64,000 bases of DNA from Marinilabiliaceae bacterium JC040. GTDB taxonomy: Bacteria; Bacteroidota; Bacteroidia; Bacteroidales; Marinifilaceae. Below the pieces are notes generated by a model. It was given only the letters and a program-made list of their open reading frames with translations, was not told the DNA's origin and made no database searches. Positions 15,972 to 25,428 of this stretch are shown piece by piece; within the stretch, counting starts at the first letter, position 1, and each line of letters begins with the position of its first letter. The stretch covers positions 88,950-152,949 of the forward strand of contig SNAP01000005.1 in NCBI GenBank assembly GCA_022496785.1, written 5' to 3'. A program made the position numbers and the translations under genes.

Positions 15972-17639
15972 ATGAAACTAATTCTAAGAATTCTAACAAT
16001 TATCGCACTGACTTCGATTCAAGCTGTTGGTCAAAACAAAATGGAAATAAAAGATTTTCATCCTATCGTAACCGATTTAAGTGCAATATCTACAGACACA
16101 AAGAAAATTGATCAGAATGGTGAGCCATCTGCAATAATAAAAATACAGACAACAGAAAAGAACTTCAGTTTTGATGTGGGACAAATAGGTATTGTAGCTC
16201 AAGTAGAACATAAAGGAGAAATATGGTTATATGTACCCAAAGGAATAATACATATAACAGTAGCTCACGATAAGTATGGAGTTTTAAGAAACTACTACAT
16301 ACCAAATGGAATAGATATAGAAGCTGGTAAAGTTTATGAATGTAAACTTAAAACACCACATATAGCAAACAAATCAGAAAATAGAGAAAGTAAACTTCAG
16401 TACTTATCTTTAAAAGTAAAACCAGCAAAAGCAATAGTTTATATCGATGATAAAGCAAGAGAGAGTGATAAATATGGATATGTAAACATACTACTTCACA
16501 AAGGAGAGCATACATATAAAATAGTATCTCCAAACTATGAAACAGAAGTAGGATTTATAAACATCATCGATAAGAAAGTAAAACTAGATATCTCATTAAA
16601 ATCTTTAAAAGCAAAGATTGCAATACTTCCAGAAACTTCAGATACCAAAATTTATATTGATGGAAAGTATCTTGGAAAAAGTAGATGGATGGGCTATGTA
16701 TCTCCAGGCCCTCATATAATAACAGTCAAAAAAGAAGGATACAGTGAAATTCGTGAAGAAGTTAATCTAAAAGAAAAAGAAGTAAGAAGTATTGAAATTC
16801 AAAAACTAAAACCGATATATGGAACATTAGATATATCAACAAGTCCAGGCAATGCTAAAATATATATAGATGGAGAATACCAAGGGGATAGTCCATATCT
16901 TTTCACAGAGCTTACAGCATCAAAGCATCATATTAGAATAAAAAAGGAAGGATATGAACCTATTACAAGAATAATATACATAAAAGAGAATTCTACTAAA
17001 GAGATTAAAGAATATTTAAAGAAAAAAAAAGGTAGATCTTACACAAGTAGATATTCGAACAATAAGAACGAATCTAGAAAATCTAATAATGAAATATATT
17101 ACTCAGAAGATGGTAGTTTAAACATCATAAATAATCGTAATAAAAACTCTTCATCTTTTTCAAAAAAAGGTTTAGGAATAAATTTCGATGCAGCAGCAAT
17201 TATGGGAACTGCAGAACTAGATAATAATAAATTAGATAATTCATTAGGAGGATATTTCGACGTACAAATATGCCTAGGAGTATCTGATCATTTTGTTTTT
17301 CATGGCGATTTCATATATACAAAAACAGAAAGTGAAGAACTAAATATTGATGGAGCTGGTAAAAAAGAACATCCATATTTCACAGAGATGATATACGGTG
17401 GAGGCTTATCTATCTACCTTACTAGTAAAGTATTTCTTTCTGGTACTGTAGGAGCAGGTTCATATAAAATTAACGATAATTATAAATCAAAAAATGCTAC
17501 AGCTTTTCAAATAAAATTTGGTGTTGATGATTTATTTGATGGACTTGGTATTTTTATAGCTGCAACAGTTCTTAATGGAGAATTCGATAATGGTAGTAAA
17601 TTAACAACAAACAGAGTCACTTTAGGATTTTGTTTATAA
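15972..17639 (+). CDS. PEGA-repeat protein with C-terminal beta-barrel
   Basis: A 555-residue protein with a signal peptide (about 1-20, AVGQ). An N-terminal beta domain (about 21-140) is followed by three PEGA repeats (about 142-212, 213-280, 281-350). The second and third carry the typical KIYIDGxYxGxS and KxGYxxI signatures. A basic/Ser-Asn-rich linker (about 350-395) leads into a C-terminal region of about 160 residues with membrane-strand character (GINFDAAAIMGTAEL, GGYFDVQICLGV, VFLSGTVGAGSY, NRVTLGFCL), likely an outer-membrane barrel. PEGA domains are extracytoplasmic binding modules; the substrate is unknown. The barrel may anchor the PEGA array in the periplasm, which is inference. 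Confidence 0.85.
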   Translation: MKLILRILTIIALTSIQAVGQNKMEIKDFHPIVTDLSAISTDTKKIDQNGEPSAIIKIQTTEKNFSFDVGQIGIVAQVEHKGEIWLYVPKGIIHITVAHDKYGVLRNYYIPNGIDIEAGKVYECKLKTPHIANKSENRESKLQYLSLKVKPAKAIVYIDDKARESDKYGYVNILLHKGEHTYKIVSPNYETEVGFINIIDKKVKLDISLKSLKAKIAILPETSDTKIYIDGKYLGKSRWMGYVSPGPHIITVKKEGYSEIREEVNLKEKEVRSIEIQKLKPIYGTLDISTSPGNAKIYIDGEYQGDSPYLFTELTASKHHIRIKKEGYEPITRIIYIKENSTKEIKEYLKKKKGRSYTSRYSNNKNESRKSNNEIYYSEDGSLNIINNRNKNSSSFSKKGLGINFDAAAIMGTAELDNNKLDNSLGGYFDVQICLGVSDHFVFHGDFIYTKTESEELNIDGAGKKEHPYFTEMIYGGGLSIYLTSKVFLSGTVGAGSYKINDNYKSKNATAFQIKFGVDDLFDGLGIFIAATVLNGEFDNGSKLTTNRVTLGFCL

Positions 17640-17644
17640 AATAT

Positions 17645-17675
17645 AGCTATTAATTTATAATAGCTTTTCTTCTTT
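17645..17675 (+). terminator. Terminator after the PEGA-protein gene
   Basis: AGCTATTA (17645-17652) pairs with TAATAGCT (17658-17665), with a T-rich tail. Confidence 0.65.
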
Positions 17676-17682
17676 CATTTTT

Positions 17683-17713
17683 GGATGGTCAATTTAATTG
17701 ATCATCCTTTTTT
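17683..17713 (+). terminator. Second hairpin with T-run downstream of the PEGA-protein gene
   Basis: GGATGGTCAA (17683-17692) pairs with TTGATCATCC (17698-17707) with one G-U pair, followed by six T. It probably backs up the terminator 30 bases upstream. Confidence 0.7.
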
Positions 17714-17783
17714 ATTTTCAATCTTTAGATCTTGAAAATACATTCTGTACTATTTTATTCAAATAGAGATTCTTAAGATTAAA

Positions 17784-17819
17784 AAACAAAACAGCCTCCC
17801 CAAATAAATGGGAAGACTG
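17784..17819 (-). terminator. Terminator of the SDR-EamA-thioredoxin cluster
   Basis: In the minus-strand RNA the arms 17810-17819 and 17792-17801 form a 10-bp stem (two G-U pairs) followed by a U-rich tail. Confidence 0.75.
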
Positions 17820-17843
17820 CACAAAATTGAATTTTTAAAAAAC

Positions 17844-18470
17844 TTACTGATTATTATCAATAATTTCTTGAATTTCTTCTATATCTTCTGGACTTAAAAG
17901 ACCTGTCTTTTTAAATAAAGCTTTACCAGTCATTTGGCTATATACAATTGTTACAGGAGAACCACCTTTTGTATTTTTAGCATACATCTCATCTTTCACC
18001 TGTATCCAATTAAATTTTATCTTTTCAACAAAGGAAATTAAATGCTTCTTATTCTCCCATTTTGGAGTTGCTGCATAAAAATTAGCTTTACCTTTATTTT
18101 TATTTTTTAATTCTATTAATAATGGTATCTCTTTAATACAAGGTGCACAACCACTGCTCCAATAATTTATTACAGTAGGCTTTGTAGGACCTGGAGATTC
18201 ATTCCACATTTTCAAATCTACATCTCGTAATATCCCTAAATCTTGTTCCTCTAAAGGTCTACCATCGTTCATCGTCTCTGAATATATCATCTGGAAACCA
18301 GCCCAAGATATCTTACCTCGAAGTCCATTTTTCAATACAGACTGCTCTATCTCCTCTTCACTCATTCCACTAATCTTGGAATCGGTATATACCATCAATC
18401 CATACGTCGATAAACATCCTACTAGTGCTCCAATTATTAATCCTGCCAATAAGTTTTTCATAAGCCTCAT
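17844..18470 (-). CDS. Membrane-anchored TlpA-like thioredoxin-fold protein
   Basis: A 208-residue protein with one N-terminal membrane segment (about 5-27) and an extracytoplasmic thioredoxin-like domain (about 85-205). The active-site motif WSSGCAPC gives a CxxC pair at C108 and C111; the cis-proline loop is GGSPVT. TlpA-type proteins reduce or rearrange disulfides in the periplasm, for example in cytochrome c maturation. It follows the EamA transporter gene by 74 bases on the same strand and is followed by a terminator. Partner proteins are not evident. Confidence 0.85.
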   Translation of the reverse strand: MRLMKNLLAGLIIGALVGCLSTYGLMVYTDSKISGMSEEEIEQSVLKNGLRGKISWAGFQMIYSETMNDGRPLEEQDLGILRDVDLKMWNESPGPTKPTVINYWSSGCAPCIKEIPLLIELKNKNKGKANFYAATPKWENKKHLISFVEKIKFNWIQVKDEMYAKNTKGGSPVTIVYSQMTGKALFKKTGLLSPEDIEEIQEIIDNNQ

Positions 18471-18544
18471 CTACTAACTTTACATTTGTATACATTAATA
18501 AGACGTTTTTATTTAACGTTTGTTACAAATATAATAAAGTTTTT

Positions 18545-19537
18545 TTAAATTCTTTTGTAAGACCTTATCTTATTGATACTTGCATCAGTCTTTTTTCTAT
18601 TGCAATAATTTATCAATATTAAACTGATTCCAATTATTAACATTCCTACTAAAGATTGAAGATTTGGACGCTCATTTGGTAGTATTGTCCAACTTAGTAT
18701 TGCTCCAAAAATTGGTATTATAAAAGTCCAAAAATTCAATATAGAGACCTTAACTCCTGGACGTTGCAATAAGGTGTACCATATTGCTATGGCTGCAGCA
18801 GAAACTATTGAAAGCCATATCCACGATATAAAATATTCTGCTGGTAGATTAAACGACCATGATGGATTCTCTATATATTCTGATAGTATTAAGATTATTC
18901 CTCCTCCAAATGTTAAAGAAAAAGCTGCTAATACTCTTGGACTTACATGATTTGCATTCTTGGCTATTAGCACATTTCCTATACTTCCTAAAAAATTCTT
19001 ACTCATTAGAATAATAATTCCTACTATAAGTAAATTGCTATCGATAAACGAACCATAAGAACGAGATGCTGTCTTCACCACCGCAGCTTTAGTCTCGCTA
19101 TCTCCTGCCAAACTAACAACCATCACACCTACTATACCTATTATTACAGCTATAAGTTTTTGAAAATTCATTTTATCATTTTTCATCATAAAATGAGCTG
19201 TTATTGCTACAAATATAGGTCCCGATCCAACAATCATTGCTCCTACAGAACCTGGCACCATATCTAAACCGATATAGAACAGACTGTATAAAAATGTTGT
19301 TTGTACTAGTGCTACATTTATTAAAATCTTCCACGACTTAAATGATTCCCTCAATTTAGTACGTAAATTTGGTATAAAAGGAAGTATCATAAATCCCGAT
19401 AAGAAGAATCTTAATCCTGCAAACTGTAGAGGTGTGTTATACCTCAATCCTATTTTTATTCCAACAAAAGGTGTGGCCCACAACAAACAACATATTATCG
19501 CTAAGAATGCTGTAGATGTTATTATCTTTTTAAGCAT
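18545..19537 (-). CDS. DMT-superfamily transporter (EamA family)
   Basis: A 330-residue integral membrane protein with about ten hydrophobic helices arranged as two EamA repeats (about 5-145 and 170-310), with WATPFVGIKIGLRYNTPLQFAGLRF at the first repeat abbreviated by the family as a WG-xF-like entry and LQRPGVKVSILNFW in the second. Members export amino acids, drugs or other metabolites; the substrate cannot be read from sequence. It sits between the SDR gene (31 bases upstream) and the thioredoxin-like gene, probably one transcript. Confidence 0.88.
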   Translation of the reverse strand: MLKKIITSTAFLAIICCLLWATPFVGIKIGLRYNTPLQFAGLRFFLSGFMILPFIPNLRTKLRESFKSWKILINVALVQTTFLYSLFYIGLDMVPGSVGAMIVGSGPIFVAITAHFMMKNDKMNFQKLIAVIIGIVGVMVVSLAGDSETKAAVVKTASRSYGSFIDSNLLIVGIIILMSKNFLGSIGNVLIAKNANHVSPRVLAAFSLTFGGGIILILSEYIENPSWSFNLPAEYFISWIWLSIVSAAAIAIWYTLLQRPGVKVSILNFWTFIIPIFGAILSWTILPNERPNLQSLVGMLIIGISLILINYCNRKKTDASINKIRSYKRI

Positions 19538-19568
19538 GAAACAAAGGTACTATCTTATTGTTCTTATC

Positions 19569-20354
19569 CTAATCTTTAAGCTTTACTTGTAATTTTTTTG
19601 TGACTCTAAGTACTAAAGATTTTGGTAGCAAGGGTATTGTATATAGTACTATCTTTTCTAAAAGACCAACTCCTGCATACGAATTCCTTTTTCCCATTAA
19701 CATTGATTCATAAGCCTTTGCAGCTACGTCTTTACTACTTGCAGTCTTCTTAAATATTATTGTTTTATCCATCCCAGACCTTGCTCCAAAGTTCGATTTT
19801 GTAGGACCAGGCATGATATTAGTAATGCTAACACCAGTCCCTTTCAATTCCTCTGATATCGCATTTGTTAAAGAACTTACATACGATTTACTTGCATAAT
19901 ATATTGCTTGCAATGGACCAGGCATTATGGATGCTATTGAAGATATATTCAAAATCCTTCCATGCCTATTATCAATCATATGTGGAAGAAACAGTCTTGT
20001 TAAACATGTAAGAGTTGTGATATTAACATTTATCATCTCTTGCATAAGATTAATATCCTGTTTGTAAAATTCATCTATCCCTCCAAATCCAGCGTTATTA
20101 ATTAAATATTCTACTTTAATATTGTTAGATACTACATAATCGTATATTCGCTGTGCTGCTCCTATATCTGATAAATCTTCACATAAAATGTAGGTGGATA
20201 TATTGTATTGCTTATGAATTTCTGATGCTAATGATAAGAGTTTATCATTGTTTCTACCTATTAAAATTAAATTACCGTGGTTTGATGCATGCAATTTTGC
20301 AATTTCTAAACCTATTCCCGATGTAGCTCCTGTAATTAGTGCTGCTCTTTTCAT
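19569..20354 (-). CDS. Short-chain dehydrogenase/reductase
   Basis: A 261-residue classical SDR with the Rossmann motif TGATSGIG (8-15), NNAG (about 86-89), the catalytic serine in NISSIAS and YYASK supplying Tyr and Lys. It is of the DltE/YqjQ-like group of NADP-dependent oxidoreductases acting on unknown substrates; a hydrophobic C-terminal stretch (GLLEKIVLYTIPLLPKS) suggests membrane association. Likely first gene of a three-gene unit with the EamA transporter and thioredoxin-like protein. It marks the left neighbour of the defence island. Confidence 0.88.
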   Translation of the reverse strand: MKRAALITGATSGIGLEIAKLHASNHGNLILIGRNNDKLLSLASEIHKQYNISTYILCEDLSDIGAAQRIYDYVVSNNIKVEYLINNAGFGGIDEFYKQDINLMQEMINVNITTLTCLTRLFLPHMIDNRHGRILNISSIASIMPGPLQAIYYASKSYVSSLTNAISEELKGTGVSITNIMPGPTKSNFGARSGMDKTIIFKKTASSKDVAAKAYESMLMGKRNSYAGVGLLEKIVLYTIPLLPKSLVLRVTKKLQVKLKD

Positions 20355-20616
20355 TTCAATATTTGTTAATTGCGTGTTTGTGTTTTTCTACCTTCAAGAT
20401 ATGAATTTATTATCTTGCCTACTAGCTTTTTTATTTATTATTTTTGAAGATATTTTCTCTCTTAGAGTTTTATTGAAATTAGTTTAATTGGAGAATTATT
20501 ATCGACTTTTATCTTAACACTAAAACATTTTAGCTAACTAAAAATTAGAAACATAAAAAGGGATAATTTTGCGATTTATATAAATACCTTTTATTTAATG
20601 ATTTTTTTCAAATTCG

Positions 20617-21240
20617 CTAATCAATAGTGTTTTCTACTTTTTTTATGTTTTCAATCCATTTTCTATTCTCATAAATAGTTGATCTATTAATCTTACATTT
20701 CAAATCTGGATAAGTTGATTTAATTATTTTCTTAACTGATTTAAAAACTGATTCAGGCATACTCTGTCCAAACGTTATTTTTTTTATCAAATCTAAACTA
20801 AAAGGAATCTCTACTACAAAATCGTCTTTTGTTCCCTCAAATATTACACGATATTCTTTTTCTATATCATATTGTTTTCTCTTAGTAAAAGGTATATCAA
20901 TAATACTTATTGCAGCACTATCTTCAATTGTTTTGTATTGTATCTTTCGTTTAGATACACCATCTTTTTCATTGAATATTTTTATCAATTCTTGTCCATC
21001 AAATTCAATACAACAACCACTAATATCATTAGCAAATGTTTTCCAATGATATATTGTCTCGTCACCATAAGTAAAACATAAAGCAAAAAGTTTTTCCACT
21101 TTCTTCTTTTGTTTATATACATCAAGAATTTCAGTATCATTCCTATCATCCCAATTACTGGGTTCAATTAATATTAACTTTTGTCTTTCTAGTAAATCAA
21201 TTAGTATTGGTAGCGTTGTAAATCTATTAAGCTTTTTCAT
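20617..21240 (-). CDS. DUF2971-family protein, third gene of the Gabija-like operon
   Basis: A 207-residue soluble protein. It begins KLNRFTTLPILIDLLE and has the WDDRND signature (30-35) and an ALCFT...HWKTFAND-SGCCIEF block (53-80), then an EYRVIFEG motif near residue 145; these are hallmarks of DUF2971. The biochemical function of the family is not established, though such genes are often found among anti-phage loci. The start lies 18 bases after the stop of the UvrD-like helicase gene on the same strand, so it almost certainly belongs to the same transcript. It may be a third effector or regulator of the Gabija-like system, or an independent cargo gene. Confidence 0.8.
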   Translation of the reverse strand: MKKLNRFTTLPILIDLLERQKLILIEPSNWDDRNDTEILDVYKQKKKVEKLFALCFTYGDETIYHWKTFANDISGCCIEFDGQELIKIFNEKDGVSKRKIQYKTIEDSAAISIIDIPFTKRKQYDIEKEYRVIFEGTKDDFVVEIPFSLDLIKKITFGQSMPESVFKSVKKIIKSTYPDLKCKINRSTIYENRKWIENIKKVENTID

Positions 21241-21258
21241 TTCTCATTAATTACAAAT

Positions 21259-23061
21259 TTAAATTTCATCATATTTAAAGTCATATGATAATAAATGTGA
21301 GGTGGGTTTTAAACCTGTAGGATTATAATTATTAACATTCCTACCTATTTCAGAAATAAGATGTAAATTCTTTCTAGCTCTAGAACTAAGGACATAAAGC
21401 ATCTTTTTTGAATTCTTAGCACCATTTATTTTATCACTAAAATGTGGAACCCAACCTTCAAGGATTCCAAACCCAATAACGGTATCATATTCTTCACCTT
21501 TGATCCCATGTATTGTTGATACTGTAATTCCTTCTCGCTGTTTAAAAACTTTCTTGAAATTGCTTATAGAATCAACAAATTCGTTCCCTTCTTTCTGCAA
21601 CTTCTCTATTCTTTTTTCAGAACTTCTAAAAAATGAATCATAATGTTCTTTCAAAATTGGGAAACCAGGTATAGAGATCTTAAGAAAAACGCATATTTTA
21701 TCAAAAATTATACGTAGATATTCTAACCCTTCTTCTTCATCTATACTTACTGAATTACAAAATCTTAATAAACCTTTATTTGTAAAATCAGATATTTCTA
21801 CACCAAAATTACTAAGTTCATTTAATACCTCTGTACTCCATCTTAATCTACGAATATATAAGTTAGGAGAAGGCTCTGTTAGTACAATTCTACTCAATTT
21901 ATACCAAAAATTATCAATATCTCTAGCAAATGGAGACATACCAGGTCCATCAAAACTACATTCAGGCAACCTTACCATTAAATTTCTTGTCAAACTTGCT
22001 AAAGGATACCACTGAGGAGCTGCAATACATATCTCATTTTGTGAAATATGTTTATCTTTTATATTTAAAATCACAAGATTTACAATTTCATCGACAAGAT
22101 TATCTTTATGAATAGTATTATTAAAAGTTATAAGACTATTATAATCTTTATTTTTACCTACTGAAAGAATTTTATTATCATACGTTTTATAAGCATTAAA
22201 ATAATTTATAATCTTAGATGAAGACCTATAATTTTTTGATAAATCTGCAATTGTCAACTTAAAACCAAATAATAATTCTAAATCACTCTTACTCATAGGA
22301 AATCCTCCTAATGAATCATATATTGCTTGATTTGGATCTCCAACAATCAGAGTTCTAGATTTACTATTCCCAGCCTTCAATATAGAAGAAATTATATGAT
22401 ATTGTATTTCTTTAGTATCTTGATATTCATCAATTAAAATAAATGGAAATAATTTCGAAAGTATCTGGCTTATAACAGGTCGTTTCTTTAATATCTTAAA
22501 CGAATAAGCCAAAATCATTTCAAAATCGATTTGATTATTTTGTTTTAAAATATTAAAATATTTAGTAAGCACTGCACGGATATTTTTATGTTTAAATTTA
22601 TCTTTACACATCAATATAAATTTATCATGAGTAGCTATATACCCACAGTCATAGAGAGAAAGTTTGTTTCCTTCAAAAGATTTACATAGTTTTTCCAATA
22701 ATTCTTCTGCGTCATAGGAATTTATTACACTAAATCCATTTTTTAATTCATCTAGGTATAAAGAATATGGCCTTAATATCCATTCTAAACAAAAGGAATG
22801 AATTGTTCCAATCCAAAGCTGAGTGACATCTACTCCTAGTAATTCAACACGGTCTTTAATTTCATCAGCAGCTGCATTTGTATATGTTATTGCTATAATG
22901 AATTCCTTTTCTGATTTTAATCTAGATAATTCGTAAGCTATTTTATATATAAGAGTTCTTGTTTTTCCACTTCCTGGACAAGCAACTAATAAAACACTAT
23001 TCTGCTCAAAAATAGCTTTCTCCTGTTCTGAATTCAATTCATCCTTATTCCAAACAAACAT
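21259..23061 (-). CDS. gajB: UvrD/Rep-like superfamily 1 helicase, GajB-like
   Basis: A 600-residue SF1A helicase: Walker A ACPGSGKT (27-34), motif Ia ITYTNAAADEI (58-68), GTIHSF (85-90), Walker B DEYQD (211-215), motif III GDPNQAIYD (241-249), motif IV NYRSS, motif V TIHGIKGEEYD (about 525) and motif VI LSSRARKNL. In Gabija, GajB binds DNA ends and hydrolyses nucleotides and works with the GajA nuclease to block phage. Its ATG begins three bases after the stop of the OLD nuclease gene, indicating tight coupling. It is about 100 residues longer than the type GajB but lacks DNA-repair-operon context, which favours a defence role. Confidence 0.85.
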   Translation of the reverse strand: MFVWNKDELNSEQEKAIFEQNSVLLVACPGSGKTRTLIYKIAYELSRLKSEKEFIIAITYTNAAADEIKDRVELLGVDVTQLWIGTIHSFCLEWILRPYSLYLDELKNGFSVINSYDAEELLEKLCKSFEGNKLSLYDCGYIATHDKFILMCKDKFKHKNIRAVLTKYFNILKQNNQIDFEMILAYSFKILKKRPVISQILSKLFPFILIDEYQDTKEIQYHIISSILKAGNSKSRTLIVGDPNQAIYDSLGGFPMSKSDLELLFGFKLTIADLSKNYRSSSKIINYFNAYKTYDNKILSVGKNKDYNSLITFNNTIHKDNLVDEIVNLVILNIKDKHISQNEICIAAPQWYPLASLTRNLMVRLPECSFDGPGMSPFARDIDNFWYKLSRIVLTEPSPNLYIRRLRWSTEVLNELSNFGVEISDFTNKGLLRFCNSVSIDEEEGLEYLRIIFDKICVFLKISIPGFPILKEHYDSFFRSSEKRIEKLQKEGNEFVDSISNFKKVFKQREGITVSTIHGIKGEEYDTVIGFGILEGWVPHFSDKINGAKNSKKMLYVLSSRARKNLHLISEIGRNVNNYNPTGLKPTSHLLSYDFKYDEI

Positions 23062-23064
23062 ATG

Positions 23065-25197
23065 CTACAGTAATTTTAAAAAGGTCACAACACTATCTTC
23101 AGGAATTACTATTTCTAATTTTGTGATAAGAGAATCTATCTTTGTAGCATCTCTTCTATATTCATCTATAGCATTTATAACATCTGTAAAATCAATATCA
23201 TCATCTTTAGAATACTTTTTAATTTTATATTCGACGAACTTACATATAAGATCTTGTGAGAAAGATGATTTTGCAAATATAATAGCCTTTAGTATATATT
23301 TTGGGATGATAGTCTTGTAAGAAATATATTCACCCAACATAATAGCAAACCATCCTTTTCCTTCTCTATTCGCCATCGTTAAAACTCTTTTTCCATATCT
23401 AGAAACATCATTAGAATTGATATCTGATTTAGCATCTATAATAGTGTTTCCATCCACATATATAACATCAACTAATTTCTCTACCTCAAAAGTATTCTTT
23501 GCTTTTATAAAATCTACCTCAAATGTATGTTCAGCATAAAAAATTTCAATCCACTTATTACCATTTGAAAAATTATTAAGATATATTCTTCTCTCTTGAC
23601 CTTTATCCATTGATCTTTTTACTTTCTTTTTATATTTAGCAACAGAATCAGAATCATTAACATTTACAGTTACATCACAAATTGCATCATCCAAATCTGT
23701 TATAATACTACATCTACGTCTAATTCTATCTTCATGGAATAACTGAGCAACATTTTTAAATCCAGTACTTCTAATATTTATTAAACTTATACCTAATTCA
23801 TCTAAACTTATTCCAAAAATCTCTTTTATCATTTTTGGAATCAATATTTCTTCTGCATCTCCTTCAACTAAGATTACTCCCTTTGCAAAAAGAAGATTAC
23901 TCCTTACTGCATCTAAATATCTCTGCACTTTCATCAATTCTTCAGTTTCTAATCCATTAGATGGCTGAAAAACTTCAGCTGAATTTTGTTTTTTTCCAAG
24001 AATATTCATATTACTAACATTACTAACATCTGAAATATGCGTAGAATGTGTAGAATAAATAATTTGAGTATCTCCATAATCAAGGTTCTCAAAAAGAGTT
24101 TTTTGTATATGAGTATGAATATGAGCTTCAGGCTCTTCTATTAATAAGAAATTTGCAAATGTTTCTTTAGATTTTTGATACTTGTATTCTAATAATTTCA
24201 AAGTTAGAAATATAAGATTTGCACCTCCTAAGCTAAGTTCATGTATATCTCCTTCATAAGATTCATTAGGTTCTGCAATAAATAATCTTAATGATTGTAA
24301 TAATCTATCTGCTTCATTAGACAAACTAGATTTAATAGACAAGAAAGCAGGTGAATATGTTTCTCCTACAGCATCATTTATTGTTTCTTTGATATCATTC
24401 CTAATCATATGAACATCAGGTAATGTTTCAATTTTCTCATTTAAATTATTTACTATTTCTTTAATAGGAGCAAAATCTGTATCATCTATATCTCCACTCT
24501 TACTTCTCAATAATGATAATAATGGATTTGTTCTATTATTATGGAAATCTGAAACAACATCTCTTAATGCTTTAATAAATGTAAAAGAAATCTCTTTAGC
24601 GATAGATAACTGATGGGGAATTTTAATTCCATACTTAGAAGTATCTATATTTGCTTTAAATTTCACTTTATCAAAATCTCCAACTAAATCTTTATAGACT
24701 TCTTCATCATTAAAATCTACAATACTTTTTCCTGAAAAAAAAGTCTCATAATCATCCTTAATAGTAATATTATTTAAGATTTTAGCCAAACCATCTTTAT
24801 CACCTTCTTTAAGCTCCGATAATTTTAATCTGATATCTTTCTTTGGCCTAAAAAATAAATTATAAGCAGCCTTATCTACAATACAATCTTTATCAATTAC
24901 ACCAAAACCATGAACAAATAATGATTGAATAGCTTCATCTGAGGATAGTTCAGAAAACTCCATACTTATTATAATCCAATGTCCCCTCCAGTCTTTAAGA
25001 TTTCTATTGAAATCATTTTCATTTAATTTATAAGCATATTGATAAGAAGAATCTTCCAATAATAATCTCATGGCTCTAAAAAGATTAGTCTTTCCTGAAC
25101 CATTCTCTCCAATAATTGTATTTATTCCTTTATTGAATTTAAAATTTTCACTTGCAAAATTCCTATAATTAACAAGTGAAACTTTAGATATATACAT
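23065..25197 (-). CDS. gajA: OLD-family ATPase/TOPRIM nuclease, GajA-like
   Basis: A 710-residue protein. The N-terminal SMC/ABC-like ATPase has Walker A GENGSGKT (30-37), the signature LSLGGANL (321-328), Walker B LLIEEPEAHIH (351-361) and the H-loop STHSTH (382-387). A TOPRIM domain follows with the glutamate of VEGDAEE (444-450) and the acidic DLDDA (501-505), then about 200 C-terminal residues. This is the class 2 OLD layout of Gabija GajA, a nucleotide-inhibited DNA nicking enzyme. It is roughly 130 residues longer than the type protein, partly in the ATPase insert. A UvrD-like gene follows at three bases, the defining Gabija arrangement. Confidence 0.87.
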   Translation of the reverse strand: MYISKVSLVNYRNFASENFKFNKGINTIIGENGSGKTNLFRAMRLLLEDSSYQYAYKLNENDFNRNLKDWRGHWIIISMEFSELSSDEAIQSLFVHGFGVIDKDCIVDKAAYNLFFRPKKDIRLKLSELKEGDKDGLAKILNNITIKDDYETFFSGKSIVDFNDEEVYKDLVGDFDKVKFKANIDTSKYGIKIPHQLSIAKEISFTFIKALRDVVSDFHNNRTNPLLSLLRSKSGDIDDTDFAPIKEIVNNLNEKIETLPDVHMIRNDIKETINDAVGETYSPAFLSIKSSLSNEADRLLQSLRLFIAEPNESYEGDIHELSLGGANLIFLTLKLLEYKYQKSKETFANFLLIEEPEAHIHTHIQKTLFENLDYGDTQIIYSTHSTHISDVSNVSNMNILGKKQNSAEVFQPSNGLETEELMKVQRYLDAVRSNLLFAKGVILVEGDAEEILIPKMIKEIFGISLDELGISLINIRSTGFKNVAQLFHEDRIRRRCSIITDLDDAICDVTVNVNDSDSVAKYKKKVKRSMDKGQERRIYLNNFSNGNKWIEIFYAEHTFEVDFIKAKNTFEVEKLVDVIYVDGNTIIDAKSDINSNDVSRYGKRVLTMANREGKGWFAIMLGEYISYKTIIPKYILKAIIFAKSSFSQDLICKFVEYKIKKYSKDDDIDFTDVINAIDEYRRDATKIDSLITKLEIVIPEDSVVTFLKLL

Positions 25198-25223
25198 ATA
25201 TTATTAATTTAAAATTTCTATAA

Positions 25224-25231
25224 CAAAGCTA
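25224..25231 (-). promoter_or_regulatory. -7 box for the Gabija-like operon
   Basis: The minus strand reads TAGCTTTG, a match to TAnnTTTG, 27 bases upstream of the gajA ATG. No -33 TTTG at standard spacing. It suggests the operon is transcribed separately from abiH. Confidence 0.45.
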
Positions 25232-25428
25232 CTAAAAACATCATAATTATATTATAGATATTTATAAAATATTATATCTACTAAGAACGAGATTAAATAA
25301 TACTAACAAACAAAAAATCAGAATAACATAAATTCAATAAATAGATTTATATATATTTCAAATAATATAGATACTTAAGGAACCAATTTACTCTTACTAA
25401 GAATTATACGTGTAGCAATAAAATTTCA

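Noticed and set aside
20248..20487. Plus-strand hydrophobic reading frame at the SDR start
   Set aside because: It covers the antisense of the SDR N-terminus with its Rossmann motif and continues into AT-rich spacer; hydrophobicity is an artefact of reading the complement.
20355..20616. Attachment site or matching repeat at the left end of the defence island
   Set aside because: No copy of the 11-bp unit or of the dyad near abiH, no tRNA and no integrase were found there; only AT-rich spacer with a weak TTTTAG/CTAAAA dyad.
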